Shown: piece by piece, positions 35,716 through 44,454 of the stretch
Position numbering within the stretch: position 1 is the stretch's first letter
Layout of the letters: each line of letters opens with the position of its first letter
Assembly: GCF_022984075.1 (NCBI RefSeq)
Contig: NZ_JALAAD010000001.1
Location: 1,902,455-1,966,454 of the forward strand
DNA: 64,000 nucleotides
Reading direction: 5' to 3'
DNA from: Synechococcus sp. C9
Lineage (GTDB): Bacteria; Cyanobacteriota; Cyanobacteriia; Gloeomargaritales; Gloeomargaritaceae
Position numbers and translations under genes: made by a program
The notes under the pieces: model-generated
Told to the model about the DNA's origin: nothing
The model's input: the letters and a program-made list of their open reading frames with translations, nothing else
Database searches by the model: none

Positions 35716-36870
35716 ATGGCAGACCGCTCTTTGCTATTGATCCCTGGACCCACCCTGGTGCCCGAATCCGTACTCCAGGCGATGGCGCAACATCCCATCG
35801 GTCATCGGAGCGGGGAATTTAGCACCCTGATGGGGGAAGTAACCGCCGGGCTAAAATGGCTCCACCAAACGGCGGGGGATGTGCTGATTTTGACCGCCTC
35901 CGGCACCGGGGCAATGGAAGCGGGGATCATCAATTTTCTCAGCCCGGGCGACCGGGTGTTGTGTGGATGTAATGGCAAATTTGGGGAGCGATGGGCGGAA
36001 CTTTGTAAAGCCTTCCAATTACAAGTAGAAACCATCACTGCCCCCTGGGGGCAACCCTTGAATCCCGATGACTTTGCTGTCAAACTCGCCGGGGATCACG
36101 ATAAAACGATTAAGGCGGTGATTATTACCCACAGTGAAACCTCCACCGGGGTGATCAATGATTTAGAGGCGATTAATCGTCATGTGCAAGCCCACGGTCA
36201 GGCGTTAATCATCGTGGATGCGGTGACCAGTTTGGGGGCGACTTCGGTGCCGGTGGATGAATGGCAATTGGATGTGGTCGCCTCCGGTTCCCAAAAAGGC
36301 TATATGATCCCGCCGGGATTGGGGTTTGTGGCGGTGAGTGAGCGGGCGTGGCAAGCCTACAAAACCGCAAAATTACCTAAGTTTTACTTTGATTTGGGTT
36401 TGTATCGCCAGGATGGGGCGAAAAACACCACCCCCTTTACCCCGCCGGTGAACCTCTTTTTTGCCCTGCGTCAGAGCTTGGCGTTAATGCAAAAAGAAGG
36501 ATTACCCCAAATTTTTGCGCGCCACAACCGGACAGCGGGGATGGTACGGGCGGCGGTGTCGGCTTGGGATTTGCCATTACTTTGTCCTAGCGAATCTGCC
36601 AGTCCAGCGGTGACGGCGGTTGCGCCCAAGACGGTAGCGGCTGAGGACGTGCGGAGCCTGCTGAAAAAACAATTTGGCATTGCCATCGCCGGGGGGCAAG
36701 ACCAACTCAAGGGTAAAATTTTCCGCATCGGGCATCTGGGCTTTGCCGGGGAGCGGGAAATGTTGACGGTGATTGCCGCCCTGGAATCGGTACTCCATCA
36801 GCTTGGGCATCCCCTGACCCCTGGCAGTGGCGTGGGAGCGGCGATTCAATTTTTAGCGTCCACAACGTAA
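35716..36870 (+). CDS. Class V aminotransferase (serine/alanine-glyoxylate type)
   Basis: A 384-residue PLP enzyme. The start LLLIPGPTLVPESVLQAM, the ASGTGAMEAGIINFLSPGD segment, VDAVTSLGATSVPVDEW and the PLP-binding lysine in VASGSQKGYMIPPG are characteristic of the family that includes serine-pyruvate and alanine-glyoxylate aminotransferases. Cyanobacterial members were historically annotated as the small subunit of a soluble hydrogenase, without a metal site to support that. It may act in photorespiratory glyoxylate metabolism. ATG 35716 chosen; 16 upstream codons add no family sequence. Its 3' end overlaps the convergent methyltransferase gene by 18 bp. Confidence 0.92.
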   Translation: MADRSLLLIPGPTLVPESVLQAMAQHPIGHRSGEFSTLMGEVTAGLKWLHQTAGDVLILTASGTGAMEAGIINFLSPGDRVLCGCNGKFGERWAELCKAFQLQVETITAPWGQPLNPDDFAVKLAGDHDKTIKAVIITHSETSTGVINDLEAINRHVQAHGQALIIVDAVTSLGATSVPVDEWQLDVVASGSQKGYMIPPGLGFVAVSERAWQAYKTAKLPKFYFDLGLYRQDGAKNTTPFTPPVNLFFALRQSLALMQKEGLPQIFARHNRTAGMVRAAVSAWDLPLLCPSESASPAVTAVAPKTVAAEDVRSLLKKQFGIAIAGGQDQLKGKIFRIGHLGFAGEREMLTVIAALESVLHQLGHPLTPGSGVGAAIQFLASTT

Positions 36871-38217
36871 AAAACTGATGGATTCGACGTGGTGGGTTTG
36901 GGGAAAAAAATCGAACGGCACGACCGCTTCCAAAAGATAGGTATTTTGGTTGCACAATTGTCGTAAATCCCGTGCCAAGGTAGCGGGATTACAACTCACA
37001 TAAACCAAACGCTCCACTGGGTTAGTTATTAAAAAATCAATCACTTTGGGGTCACAGCCTTTGCGGGGTGGGTCGAGGAGAACCACATCTGGTTTTAATG
37101 CCAATTCGGGTAATAATTGCTCTACCGTACCGCAGTAAAATTCAGCATTGTTAATCCCATTAAATTCCGCATTAAATTGGGCTTGTTTGATGGCATTTAG
37201 CTGAACTTCTAAACCAATGATATTTCGCACCTGATGCGCTAGAGGTAAACTCAACGTACCGATCCCACAGTAGGCATCGAGGATACATTCATTCCCCTGT
37301 AAAGACAAATGATTCTTCAGATAATTCACTAGCAGTTCTGCCTGTTCCGTATTCACTTGAAAAAAAGTATCGGGGCGAATTTGCCACCGTAATCCGCAAA
37401 ACTCTTCCCACAGATAATCCCGTCCCCAAATACAGTAGGTTTTCCCGGCAAAAATCGCATTGCTGGGGTGAGGATTCACATGGACACAGACCCCCACGAC
37501 CTGCGGATACTGTTCCTGCCATTGTTGAGCTTGATTTTCTAAGTTAGTTAATTTTAATGTAGTTGTTACTAAAGTAATTAACACTTCGCCAGTGCGACGA
37601 CCAATCCGTAATCCGAGATAGCGTAGTTGCCCTTTTTGGGTCTGCTCATTATAGATAGACCAGCCCTGGGTTTTAATGTCTTTTTTGATTTGTTGCAACA
37701 GAGGATTAAATCCCTGATCCTGTACTGGGCATTGGTTGAGATTAATAATTTTATGGCTGTTTTTTTCATAAAATCCGATTTTAATCTCCCCAGTTAAACT
37801 CACTCCCAAGGGATAGGTAACTTTATTACGATAAGCCAAAGGCTGATAAGAAGACTGGATATTTTGTATGGGTGGGTCATCAAATCCCCCTAATCGGATT
37901 AGGGCTTGCTTGAGTTGATTTTGTTTGCTGATTAACTGATAACTATAATCAATATGTTGCCACTGACAACCACCGCAATCTTGAGCCAAAATACAGGGTG
38001 GTTTGATGCGATGGCAAGAAGGATTAGCGATAGCAATTAGTTTCCCATAGGCGTAACTTGATTTCACTCGAATTAAACGCACTTGAATTTGATCCCCCGG
38101 CACCGTATCGGGGACAAAAACCACCCGTTGTTCAAAACGTCCTACCCCCTCTCCTTGGTCATTGAGGTCGGTAATTTTTAAGCTAATGATCTGTCCCTGT
38201 TGCCAGCTTACATTCAC
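36853..38217 (-). CDS. 23S rRNA (uracil-C5)-methyltransferase, RlmD/RumA type
   Basis: A 454-residue SAM-dependent RNA methyltransferase. An N-terminal TRAM domain (about 1-60, ITDLNDQGEGVGRFEQRVVF) is followed by the [4Fe-4S] cysteine cluster (CHRIKPPC...DCGGCQWQH) and a C-terminal Rossmann domain with DAYCGIGTLSLPLA, the LLDPPRKGCD motif and the catalytic cysteine in VYVSCNPATLARDL. It makes 5-methyluridine in 23S rRNA; the exact position is not decidable by eye. Its ATG overlaps the stop of the ABC exporter gene (ATGA), so the two are coupled. Confidence 0.92.
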   Translation of the reverse strand: MNVSWQQGQIISLKITDLNDQGEGVGRFEQRVVFVPDTVPGDQIQVRLIRVKSSYAYGKLIAIANPSCHRIKPPCILAQDCGGCQWQHIDYSYQLISKQNQLKQALIRLGGFDDPPIQNIQSSYQPLAYRNKVTYPLGVSLTGEIKIGFYEKNSHKIINLNQCPVQDQGFNPLLQQIKKDIKTQGWSIYNEQTQKGQLRYLGLRIGRRTGEVLITLVTTTLKLTNLENQAQQWQEQYPQVVGVCVHVNPHPSNAIFAGKTYCIWGRDYLWEEFCGLRWQIRPDTFFQVNTEQAELLVNYLKNHLSLQGNECILDAYCGIGTLSLPLAHQVRNIIGLEVQLNAIKQAQFNAEFNGINNAEFYCGTVEQLLPELALKPDVVLLDPPRKGCDPKVIDFLITNPVERLVYVSCNPATLARDLRQLCNQNTYLLEAVVPFDFFPQTHHVESISFLRCGR

Positions 38218-40040
38218 AGTAAATCCCCCGATGCCTGCAGGGTATGCAAACGATGATAAATCCCCTCACCCTCAATGAGTTCCTGATGGGTTCCCACCTC
38301 CACAATTTGCCCTTTATCTAGCACCACAATCCGATTGGCTGACCGCACCGTACTCAGACGATGGGCAATAATAATCGTGGTTCTTTGCCCTTGAATTTCT
38401 GCCATTGCCCGTTGAATGGCTCGCTCCGATTCATAATCCAAACTCGAGGTTGCTTCATCAAAAATTAACACATCCGGTTGCACCAATAATGCCCGAGCAA
38501 TCCCAATTCTCTGCCGTTGCCCGCCGGATAAACGCACCCCCCGTTCCCCCACAATCGTGTAGTATTTTTGGGGTAATAAATCAATAAATTCATCCACCCT
38601 GGCAATGGCACAGGCGGCTTCCACTTCTGCCATCGTTGCCTGGGGATAACCATAGGTCAAATTGCTCAGTAATGTCCCATTAAATACATCCACGTCCTGA
38701 TGCACCACTGCTAAACGACGACGGTAGCCCGTGATGTCTAAATGTTGGATGTCGTATCCATCAATTAAAATACGTCCTTTCTGGGGAGCAAAATAGCGCA
38801 GAAGTAACTTGATTAAAGTAGATTTACCTGACCCAGAACGCCCGACCAAAGCAATGGTTTCATAGGGTTCAATTAAAAGGTTTATTTCCCGCAAAACTGG
38901 GCGACCAGGGGAATAGCCAAATTCTATATCTTCTAGGTTGATTTTGCCAGTGAATTTGTATTTTGTGTAGTGTAAATTAATTTCACGGTTGGGGAGAATC
39001 AATGGTTGGGAGTCCGGGGCATCGGGTAGGGCAAGAAATTCATGAAAGCGCACCATAGAAGCATAACGGCGAGCCAAAACCTCTAATAAATTGCTCATGG
39101 GTTCAATTTCCGCATACCCCATACTAGCAATAGTATATAGGGTGACAAAATGCCCTAGGGAAATGCGTCCGGCGACGGTTTCGGTGAGGGTAAAACCCAG
39201 AATAAAAAATAGGCAACTTTGGACAATGGTACGCTGATAGGTGGCTAACCGCACATAACCCAAATGAATCCGATGAATAATAAACTTCAATTCCCGATTG
39301 AGACGTTCGGTTTGCCGTTGCAGTTCCCAGGCTTCAGTGGCAAAAGCTTTCACGGTTTTGATGTTGGTAATTAACTCGGAAGTATGACTTTCGGTATTTT
39401 CTTGATGCACATCAACCGCTTGTTCTTTGTGAATCAGATAATTTAATTTGCGAAAGCTAAAACTGAGAATGAAAATAAACGAACATAACATGAACATAGC
39501 CATGCGCCATTCTAACCAAGCGGTTACCGCCACAATCCCCAGCACCCGCACCATTTTGGGAATGAGTAAACCGGCGATGTCAGGATAGGTCCAGGTATGA
39601 TTGGACAAACCCCGAGCCACCCTGCCTGCGATGCGTCCCGGATTATGGGTGTCATAAAAATCCAAAGGCAGACTCAGAATTTTGGCAATCGCCCGTTGGG
39701 TCTGTTGATGCCGAGACCGCAGGGTAATCTCCCAGTGAAAATAACCGCTGAACCAGGGTTGAAGGGGTGCCCGCACAACGGTCAATAAAAACATTAAAGC
39801 TAGTAATATATTTAGGCTAAAACTGGTATTAACCGTCCAGGAACCCCAAGCGGCAATCGAGTTAATTAAACCCTGTATCCCGCCATCCAAGGGTTGCTGG
39901 GAAAGCAAATTCAAGGTTTGTCCAATGAGGTAGGGAACCACTAAATCTAAAAGTTCAAAAACACTTGATGCGCTAATACTAAACAGGGCAAGTCCCCAGT
40001 AATCCCGAAAATAACAGATAATTTGCCACAGACCTTGCAT
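38214..40040 (-). CDS. ABC transporter, fused permease and ATPase (MsbA-like)
   Basis: A 608-residue half-transporter. Residues about 1-330 contain six membrane helices; residues about 360-600 are the ATPase with Walker A GRSGSGKSTLIKLLLR, signature LSGGQRQRIGIARALL, Walker B VLIFDEATSSLD and the H-loop IIIAHRLSTV. It works as a homodimer exporting lipid or drug-like substrates; the substrate is not evident. It is translated just before the RlmD-type gene with a four-base overlap, though the functions look unrelated. Confidence 0.94.
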   Translation of the reverse strand: MQGLWQIICYFRDYWGLALFSISASSVFELLDLVVPYLIGQTLNLLSQQPLDGGIQGLINSIAAWGSWTVNTSFSLNILLALMFLLTVVRAPLQPWFSGYFHWEITLRSRHQQTQRAIAKILSLPLDFYDTHNPGRIAGRVARGLSNHTWTYPDIAGLLIPKMVRVLGIVAVTAWLEWRMAMFMLCSFIFILSFSFRKLNYLIHKEQAVDVHQENTESHTSELITNIKTVKAFATEAWELQRQTERLNRELKFIIHRIHLGYVRLATYQRTIVQSCLFFILGFTLTETVAGRISLGHFVTLYTIASMGYAEIEPMSNLLEVLARRYASMVRFHEFLALPDAPDSQPLILPNREINLHYTKYKFTGKINLEDIEFGYSPGRPVLREINLLIEPYETIALVGRSGSGKSTLIKLLLRYFAPQKGRILIDGYDIQHLDITGYRRRLAVVHQDVDVFNGTLLSNLTYGYPQATMAEVEAACAIARVDEFIDLLPQKYYTIVGERGVRLSGGQRQRIGIARALLVQPDVLIFDEATSSLDYESERAIQRAMAEIQGQRTTIIIAHRLSTVRSANRIVVLDKGQIVEVGTHQELIEGEGIYHRLHTLQASGDLL

Positions 40041-40237
40041 GGTATTACCCTCCCTCCGTCTTCAGGGTAACATTTGAATTTTTACTTCGACAACTTCTGG
40101 GGGTAGGGATGATCCCTAAACCGAGCTATCCAAGATATTTTTATTCATGCAAAAGATAGGGTCACAGGGATATGGTTTCTGGATTTGATTCTCCAAAATC
40201 TCTGCTTTTTTAAGGATGGGATTTTTGGCAATTTGAA

Positions 40238-40355
40238 TTAAGGGCACCTCTATGTTATTGCCACCACTGGAAGATTATTTCGCTAAAATGCCCATATTAT
40301 TGAGAACCAAGACGGGGGCTACGCCCCTGCGACCCATTTTTAGAAGTGCCCTTAA
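40238..40355 (-). repeat. Complete family A MITE-like repeat, inverted
   Basis: Termini TTAAGGGCACCTCT and TAGAAGTGCCCTTAA. The copy is in the opposite orientation to those at 35436 and 59859: GAGAACCAAGACGGGGGCTA and GCCCCTGCGACCCATTTTTA are the reversed core. It lies in the 427-bp gap between the ABC exporter and the DUF1622 gene; the remainder of that gap holds no gene that I can support. Confidence 0.8.
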
Positions 40356-40467
40356 CTGGGGTAAAATTACTCTCTACGGTTGCATTTTTTATGAATGTTT
40401 GTGAAAATCAGTAACATTCCGGGGGCGGTATCCATGCCATAACCGGGTTGAATATGGGGTTTTTGCC

Positions 40468-40866
40468 ATGCGGATTAATGTACCTAGTATTGCCGAAGAT
40501 AGCTTATTTCGCCGTTTGGAAATGGGACTGGCGGAATTCGCAGGCGTCGTTAAGGTTTTTTTAGAATTGATTGCCATAGTTCTGATTGTCTATGCGATTG
40601 GGCTGGCTCTGCATCAATTTATCCGCCATTCCCGCCGTTCTAAGTTTGATACGGTACAGCGGGTTTTACGGTTGGAGTTGGGGCGGTATCTGATTTTAGC
40701 TTTGGAACTACTCCTGGCGGCTGACATTGTCGCCACTGCCGTTTCTCCCACCTGGGATGCGATTGGTCGGTTGGCGGCGATTAGTTTGATTCGCACGTTT
40801 TTGAATTATTTCCTGGAGCGGGAGGTCAGGGAGTTGGAGACGAGGAAGGGGTGGGAAATGGACTGA
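40468..40866 (+). CDS. DUF1622 membrane protein
   Basis: A 132-residue protein with three hydrophobic segments (about residues 25-47, 70-88 and 95-112) and the DUF1622 core VQRVLRLELGRYLILALELLLAADIV. Function unknown. The start MRINVPSIAED at ATG 40468 is the only good one. Single gene upstream of the M16 peptidase promoter. Confidence 0.85.
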   Translation: MRINVPSIAEDSLFRRLEMGLAEFAGVVKVFLELIAIVLIVYAIGLALHQFIRHSRRSKFDTVQRVLRLELGRYLILALELLLAADIVATAVSPTWDAIGRLAAISLIRTFLNYFLEREVRELETRKGWEMD

Positions 40867-40870
40867 ATCC

Positions 40871-40900
40871 GTGAACAAAATGGAATAAACACGCTATAAT
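40871..40900 (+). promoter_or_regulatory. Sigma70-type promoter for the M16 peptidase pair
   Basis: A perfect -10 box TATAAT at 40895-40900 with a -35-like GTGAAC at 40871-40876, spaced 18 bp. It is located 80 bp upstream of the first peptidase start. Confidence 0.6.
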
Positions 40901-40979
40901 GCAGAATTACTTGTCATCCGGTTGGGCGTGGGAATAGCGACATCGTGCCCCAAAATTGTCTCTGGGGGAAGGAGTCTCT

Positions 40980-42245
40980 GTGTCTCAATTGCTCTGCCCA
41001 ACCTCACCTATTCATACCACGACTTTACCCAGTGGTTTGCAGGTGGTTTATCAGTATGTCCCGGCACCAGTGGTGGCGATTGATTTTTGGGTGCGGGCGG
41101 GGGCGGCGGCGGAACCGGAATGTTACAACGGCTTGGCTCATGCCCTGGAGCACATGGTTTTTCGGGGCAGTCAAGACTTTCCGGCTGGGGCGTTTGACCA
41201 TCTGATTGAAAAGCATGGGGGGATGACGAATGCGGCGACCAGTCAAGACTATGCCCATTACTACATCCTGACCGCTCTGGAGTATTGGCGGGAGGGGCTG
41301 ACGGCGTTGGCAGATATTTTATTGCGGCCTAGTTTGAGGGAGCAGGAATGGGAGCAGGAACGGGCGGTGATTGCGGAAGAACTGCGGCAAGCCCAGGATC
41401 ACCCGGACTGGGTGGGGCAACAGGTGTTGTGGCGGCATTGCTACGGTGCCCATCCCTACGGACGACCGATTTTGGGAACGGCAGACAGTTTGGCTCGGAT
41501 TACCCCGGAGGTGCTACGGGAATTTCACCAGCAGTATTATCATCCGGGCAATATGACCGTGGTGGTGGTGGGAGCCATCCCCTGGGAGTCTTTGGAGGCG
41601 GTTTTGGAGCAGGTCTGTCCAACGGTGGCGGGGGCAGGAACGGTGCCGCCCTTGGTCTGTCCTCTGCCTCGGGTGATGCCCTGGCGTTCCCAACTCCATC
41701 TGCCCCAGGCGGAGCAGAGCCGGTTGTGGTGGGTGTGGCCAGTGGCGGGGGTTCGGGAGGTGACGACCGGGTGGGGGTTAGACCTGGTGGCGACCCTGTT
41801 GAGTGGGGGGCGGCTGGCGCGCTTGACCCAACGGCTCCGGGAGGAATTGGGGTGGGTGCAGGACATTGACTGCCATTATCATCAACAGGTGGCGGGGGGT
41901 CTCTGGCAAATCACTGCCTGGTTGAGCAACGCCGAGGGGTTGGAGGCGGTGGAGGCGGTTTTGCACCAGGAGGTGACGCTTCTCCAGGAAGAATTGGTGC
42001 CCCGGGAGGAATTGCGCCGTGCCCAACGGCAACTGTGCCATGCCTATACCTTTGGCACGGAAACCCCCCAACAGATGGCCCGCCTCTATGGTTATTATCA
42101 TCAGATGGGTTGGTTGGAGGAAAGCCTGGGATACAGGGAGCGGTTGCGCCAGTTCCGGCCCGAGGAGGTGCAACGTTTGGCGCAAATGTATTTGTCCCCC
42201 CAGCAGGTGGTGCGGTTGTGGCTGACCCCAGAGGAGTCGGCGTGA
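40980..42245 (+). CDS. M16 zinc peptidase, catalytic subunit
   Basis: A 421-residue M16-family protein with the inverted zinc motif His54-x-x-Glu57-His58 (GLAHALEHMVFRG) and the downstream glutamate region (VIAEELRQAQDHPDWVG). It corresponds to the catalytic half of the two-chain bacterial M16B enzymes that resemble mitochondrial processing peptidase. The GTG start at 40980 has AAGGAG five bases upstream; a TTG at 40956 is the alternative. It overlaps the partner gene by four bases. Confidence 0.92.
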   Translation: MSQLLCPTSPIHTTTLPSGLQVVYQYVPAPVVAIDFWVRAGAAAEPECYNGLAHALEHMVFRGSQDFPAGAFDHLIEKHGGMTNAATSQDYAHYYILTALEYWREGLTALADILLRPSLREQEWEQERAVIAEELRQAQDHPDWVGQQVLWRHCYGAHPYGRPILGTADSLARITPEVLREFHQQYYHPGNMTVVVVGAIPWESLEAVLEQVCPTVAGAGTVPPLVCPLPRVMPWRSQLHLPQAEQSRLWWVWPVAGVREVTTGWGLDLVATLLSGGRLARLTQRLREELGWVQDIDCHYHQQVAGGLWQITAWLSNAEGLEAVEAVLHQEVTLLQEELVPREELRRAQRQLCHAYTFGTETPQQMARLYGYYHQMGWLEESLGYRERLRQFRPEEVQRLAQMYLSPQQVVRLWLTPEESA

Positions 42246-43525
42246 CGCTGGAATTGCAGGCGAGTGGCTCCCTCCAGGGGCGGTGGTATCGTTGGGTGTT
42301 GGACAACGGGTTGACCCTGTTGGTGGTGGACAATCCGGCGGTGGACATTGTGGCGGCGCGGTTATTTTTGCGCCCAGGGATGTTGGGGGAAACGCCCCAC
42401 CAATGGGGGCTGAATCATCTGGTGGCGGCGACCTTGACCAAGGGGACCCACCAACGCTCGGCGCAGGCCATTGCCCTGGCGGTGGAATCCCTGGGGGCCA
42501 GTTTGGGGACGGAGGCGGCACCCGATTATTTTGTGCTGGGGTTGAAGGCGGTGGCGGGGGATTTTGCCGAATTGTTTGCCCTGGCGAGCGAGTTGTGGCG
42601 TTGTCCCAGTTTTCCAGCAACGGAGGTGGCTCTGGAACAGCAGTTAACCCTTCAGGGGCTACGCCTGCAACAGGAACAGCCCTTTACCCTCGCCTATGAC
42701 CAACTGCGGCGGGCCCTCTACCCGGATCATCCCTACAGTGTCAGTACCTTGGGCACCCAAGAATCGGTGATGAGCCTAACGGCTGAAGATTTACAGGCCT
42801 ACCACCAGCGGTATTTTTGCCCTGCCCATACGGTGGTGAGTATCTGTGGCCGGGTAGAACCCCAGCGGGTACGGGACTGGGTAGAACGCTGTTTGGGGGA
42901 TTGGCAGGTGCCCTGTGCGGATTGGGAACTGCCGGTTTTGCCCACCCCATCGCCCCCCCCGGCACCCCTAAGTCTGGCTCGCCCCACCCACCAAAGTCTG
43001 GTCATGCTGGGGTATCAGGGGCCAGCCGTTACCTCTGCCGATTACCCAGCCATGAAGCTCCTGAGTACCTATCTGGGCAATGGCCTGTCCAGCCGCCTGT
43101 TTGTGGAACTGCGGGAGAAACAGGGGTTAGCTTACGATGTGTCCGCCTTTTACCCCACCCGCTGGCAAGCCGCCCCCTTTGGGGTGTATCTGGGCACCGC
43201 CGCCGCCAACACCCGCCTGGCCTTGGGCAAACTGGCCGCCGAGATGCAGCGGTTACTGGCCGCCCCCCTGCCGGAAGCCGAACTGCTCACCGCCCGCAGT
43301 AAATTATTAGGACAATATGCAATGGGCAAACAGACCAACGCCCAGATTGCCCAACTCTTGGGGTGGTACGAGGTCTTGGGGTTGGGAGCCGACTACGACT
43401 TGGAATTTCCCCGCCTCATCCAGCAGATGACCCCGGAACACCTGTGGCGGGCGGCCCAACATTACCTGCGGCAACCCTGGGTGTCCCTGGTGGGGCCGGA
43501 ACCAGCCCTGGCGGAAATTACCTAA
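42242..43525 (+). CDS. M16 peptidase, non-catalytic substrate-binding subunit
   Basis: A 427-residue M16-family protein that lacks the zinc motif: the corresponding position reads WGLNHLVAATLTKG. It retains the C-terminal substrate-binding Arg/Tyr region (FVELREKQGLAYDVSAFYPTRW). Such proteins pair with a catalytic subunit to form the heterodimer. I set the start at GTG 42242, which overlaps the partner stop as GTGA; the open frame further upstream lies inside the partner gene. Its stop overlaps the convergent aroE by four bases. Confidence 0.92.
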   Translation: MTLELQASGSLQGRWYRWVLDNGLTLLVVDNPAVDIVAARLFLRPGMLGETPHQWGLNHLVAATLTKGTHQRSAQAIALAVESLGASLGTEAAPDYFVLGLKAVAGDFAELFALASELWRCPSFPATEVALEQQLTLQGLRLQQEQPFTLAYDQLRRALYPDHPYSVSTLGTQESVMSLTAEDLQAYHQRYFCPAHTVVSICGRVEPQRVRDWVERCLGDWQVPCADWELPVLPTPSPPPAPLSLARPTHQSLVMLGYQGPAVTSADYPAMKLLSTYLGNGLSSRLFVELREKQGLAYDVSAFYPTRWQAAPFGVYLGTAAANTRLALGKLAAEMQRLLAAPLPEAELLTARSKLLGQYAMGKQTNAQIAQLLGWYEVLGLGADYDLEFPRLIQQMTPEHLWRAAQHYLRQPWVSLVGPEPALAEIT

Positions 43526-44415
43526 CCCTGCCAGTAGGCTTCCAAACTCCGGGTCATCACCTCCACGGGAGCGGAACGTTGGAACCAGTAGGACCACGCC
43601 GCCGCCCCCTGGGCCACCAACATCGCCAGCCCATCCTGGGTGCGATAACCCCAAGCCGCCGCCATTTGTAATAACTTGGTCGGTCGGGGCGTGTAGATCA
43701 AATCGTACACCCAAGCCCCAGGGGGTAAGGTGTGCAATTGCTCTGCCGTTAACGGACTGGCGGTCACGTCGGGAGCCATCCCCACCGGCGTGGTATTCAC
43801 CAGTAATTCGCATTGGGGTAAATACTGCTCCACCTCTGACCAGGCATGGAACTGCACCGCAGGAGCCTCAACCGTTAATTTTTGTGAACGGCGGGTTATG
43901 ATGTGAATTTCCCGGCAACCCAACTGCCCTAAGCCCCACACCACCGCCCGTGCCGCCCCTCCATACCCCAACACCACCGCCCGGGTGCCCTGCCACTGCC
44001 GTAGGGGTTCCATAAACCCCAACCCATCCGTATTGGCACCACACCAACCCGATTCCCCTCGGTACAATGTATTCACCGCACCCATAGCAACCGCCTCCGG
44101 GGTGATCCGAGTTAAATGGGCCATCACCGCCTGTTTGTGGGGAATGGTGATATTCAAGCCGAGAAATTCCATATCCCATAGAGCCGTGAGAATACTCCCC
44201 AAGCCAGATTCGGGCACGGGCAAAGCCACATAACAGATATCCAGACCGGCTTGCGCCAAGGCCGCATTGTGCAGTACGGGGGAGAGGGAATGGCGCACTG
44301 GGTCGCCCAAAACCGCCAGTAAACGGGTGTGGCCAGTGATCACGGTCGCAAAGATGGAGCGAGGGGGCAATGGGGAATGATCATTTTCGCAAGGAAGTCG
44401 GGAACTATGGGTCAT
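43522..44415 (-). CDS. aroE: Shikimate dehydrogenase
   Basis: A 297-residue NADP-dependent enzyme reducing 3-dehydroshikimate to shikimate. Family motifs: VLGDPVRHSLSPVLHNAAL with the substrate-binding Ser-x-Ser pair, LNITIPHKQAVMAH carrying the catalytic Lys, NTLYRGESGWCGANTDGLGF with the catalytic Asp, and the nucleotide loop VVLGYGGAARAVVWGL. The start is ATG 44415 (MTHSS), giving about 25 extra residues before the core; a later start is possible. It feeds the pathway that leads to chorismate, the substrate of aroH near 61 kb. Confidence 0.95.
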   Translation of the reverse strand: MTHSSRLPCENDHSPLPPRSIFATVITGHTRLLAVLGDPVRHSLSPVLHNAALAQAGLDICYVALPVPESGLGSILTALWDMEFLGLNITIPHKQAVMAHLTRITPEAVAMGAVNTLYRGESGWCGANTDGLGFMEPLRQWQGTRAVVLGYGGAARAVVWGLGQLGCREIHIITRRSQKLTVEAPAVQFHAWSEVEQYLPQCELLVNTTPVGMAPDVTASPLTAEQLHTLPPGAWVYDLIYTPRPTKLLQMAAAWGYRTQDGLAMLVAQGAAAWSYWFQRSAPVEVMTRSLEAYWQG

Positions 44416-44454
44416 AATAATAGGTAACCGTGACCCAGCAACGGGGGCAGGGAC

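Noticed and set aside
36853-36870. Frameshift at the end of the aminotransferase gene
   Set aside because: The 18-bp overlap with the convergent gene looks odd, but both proteins have normal length and C-termini.
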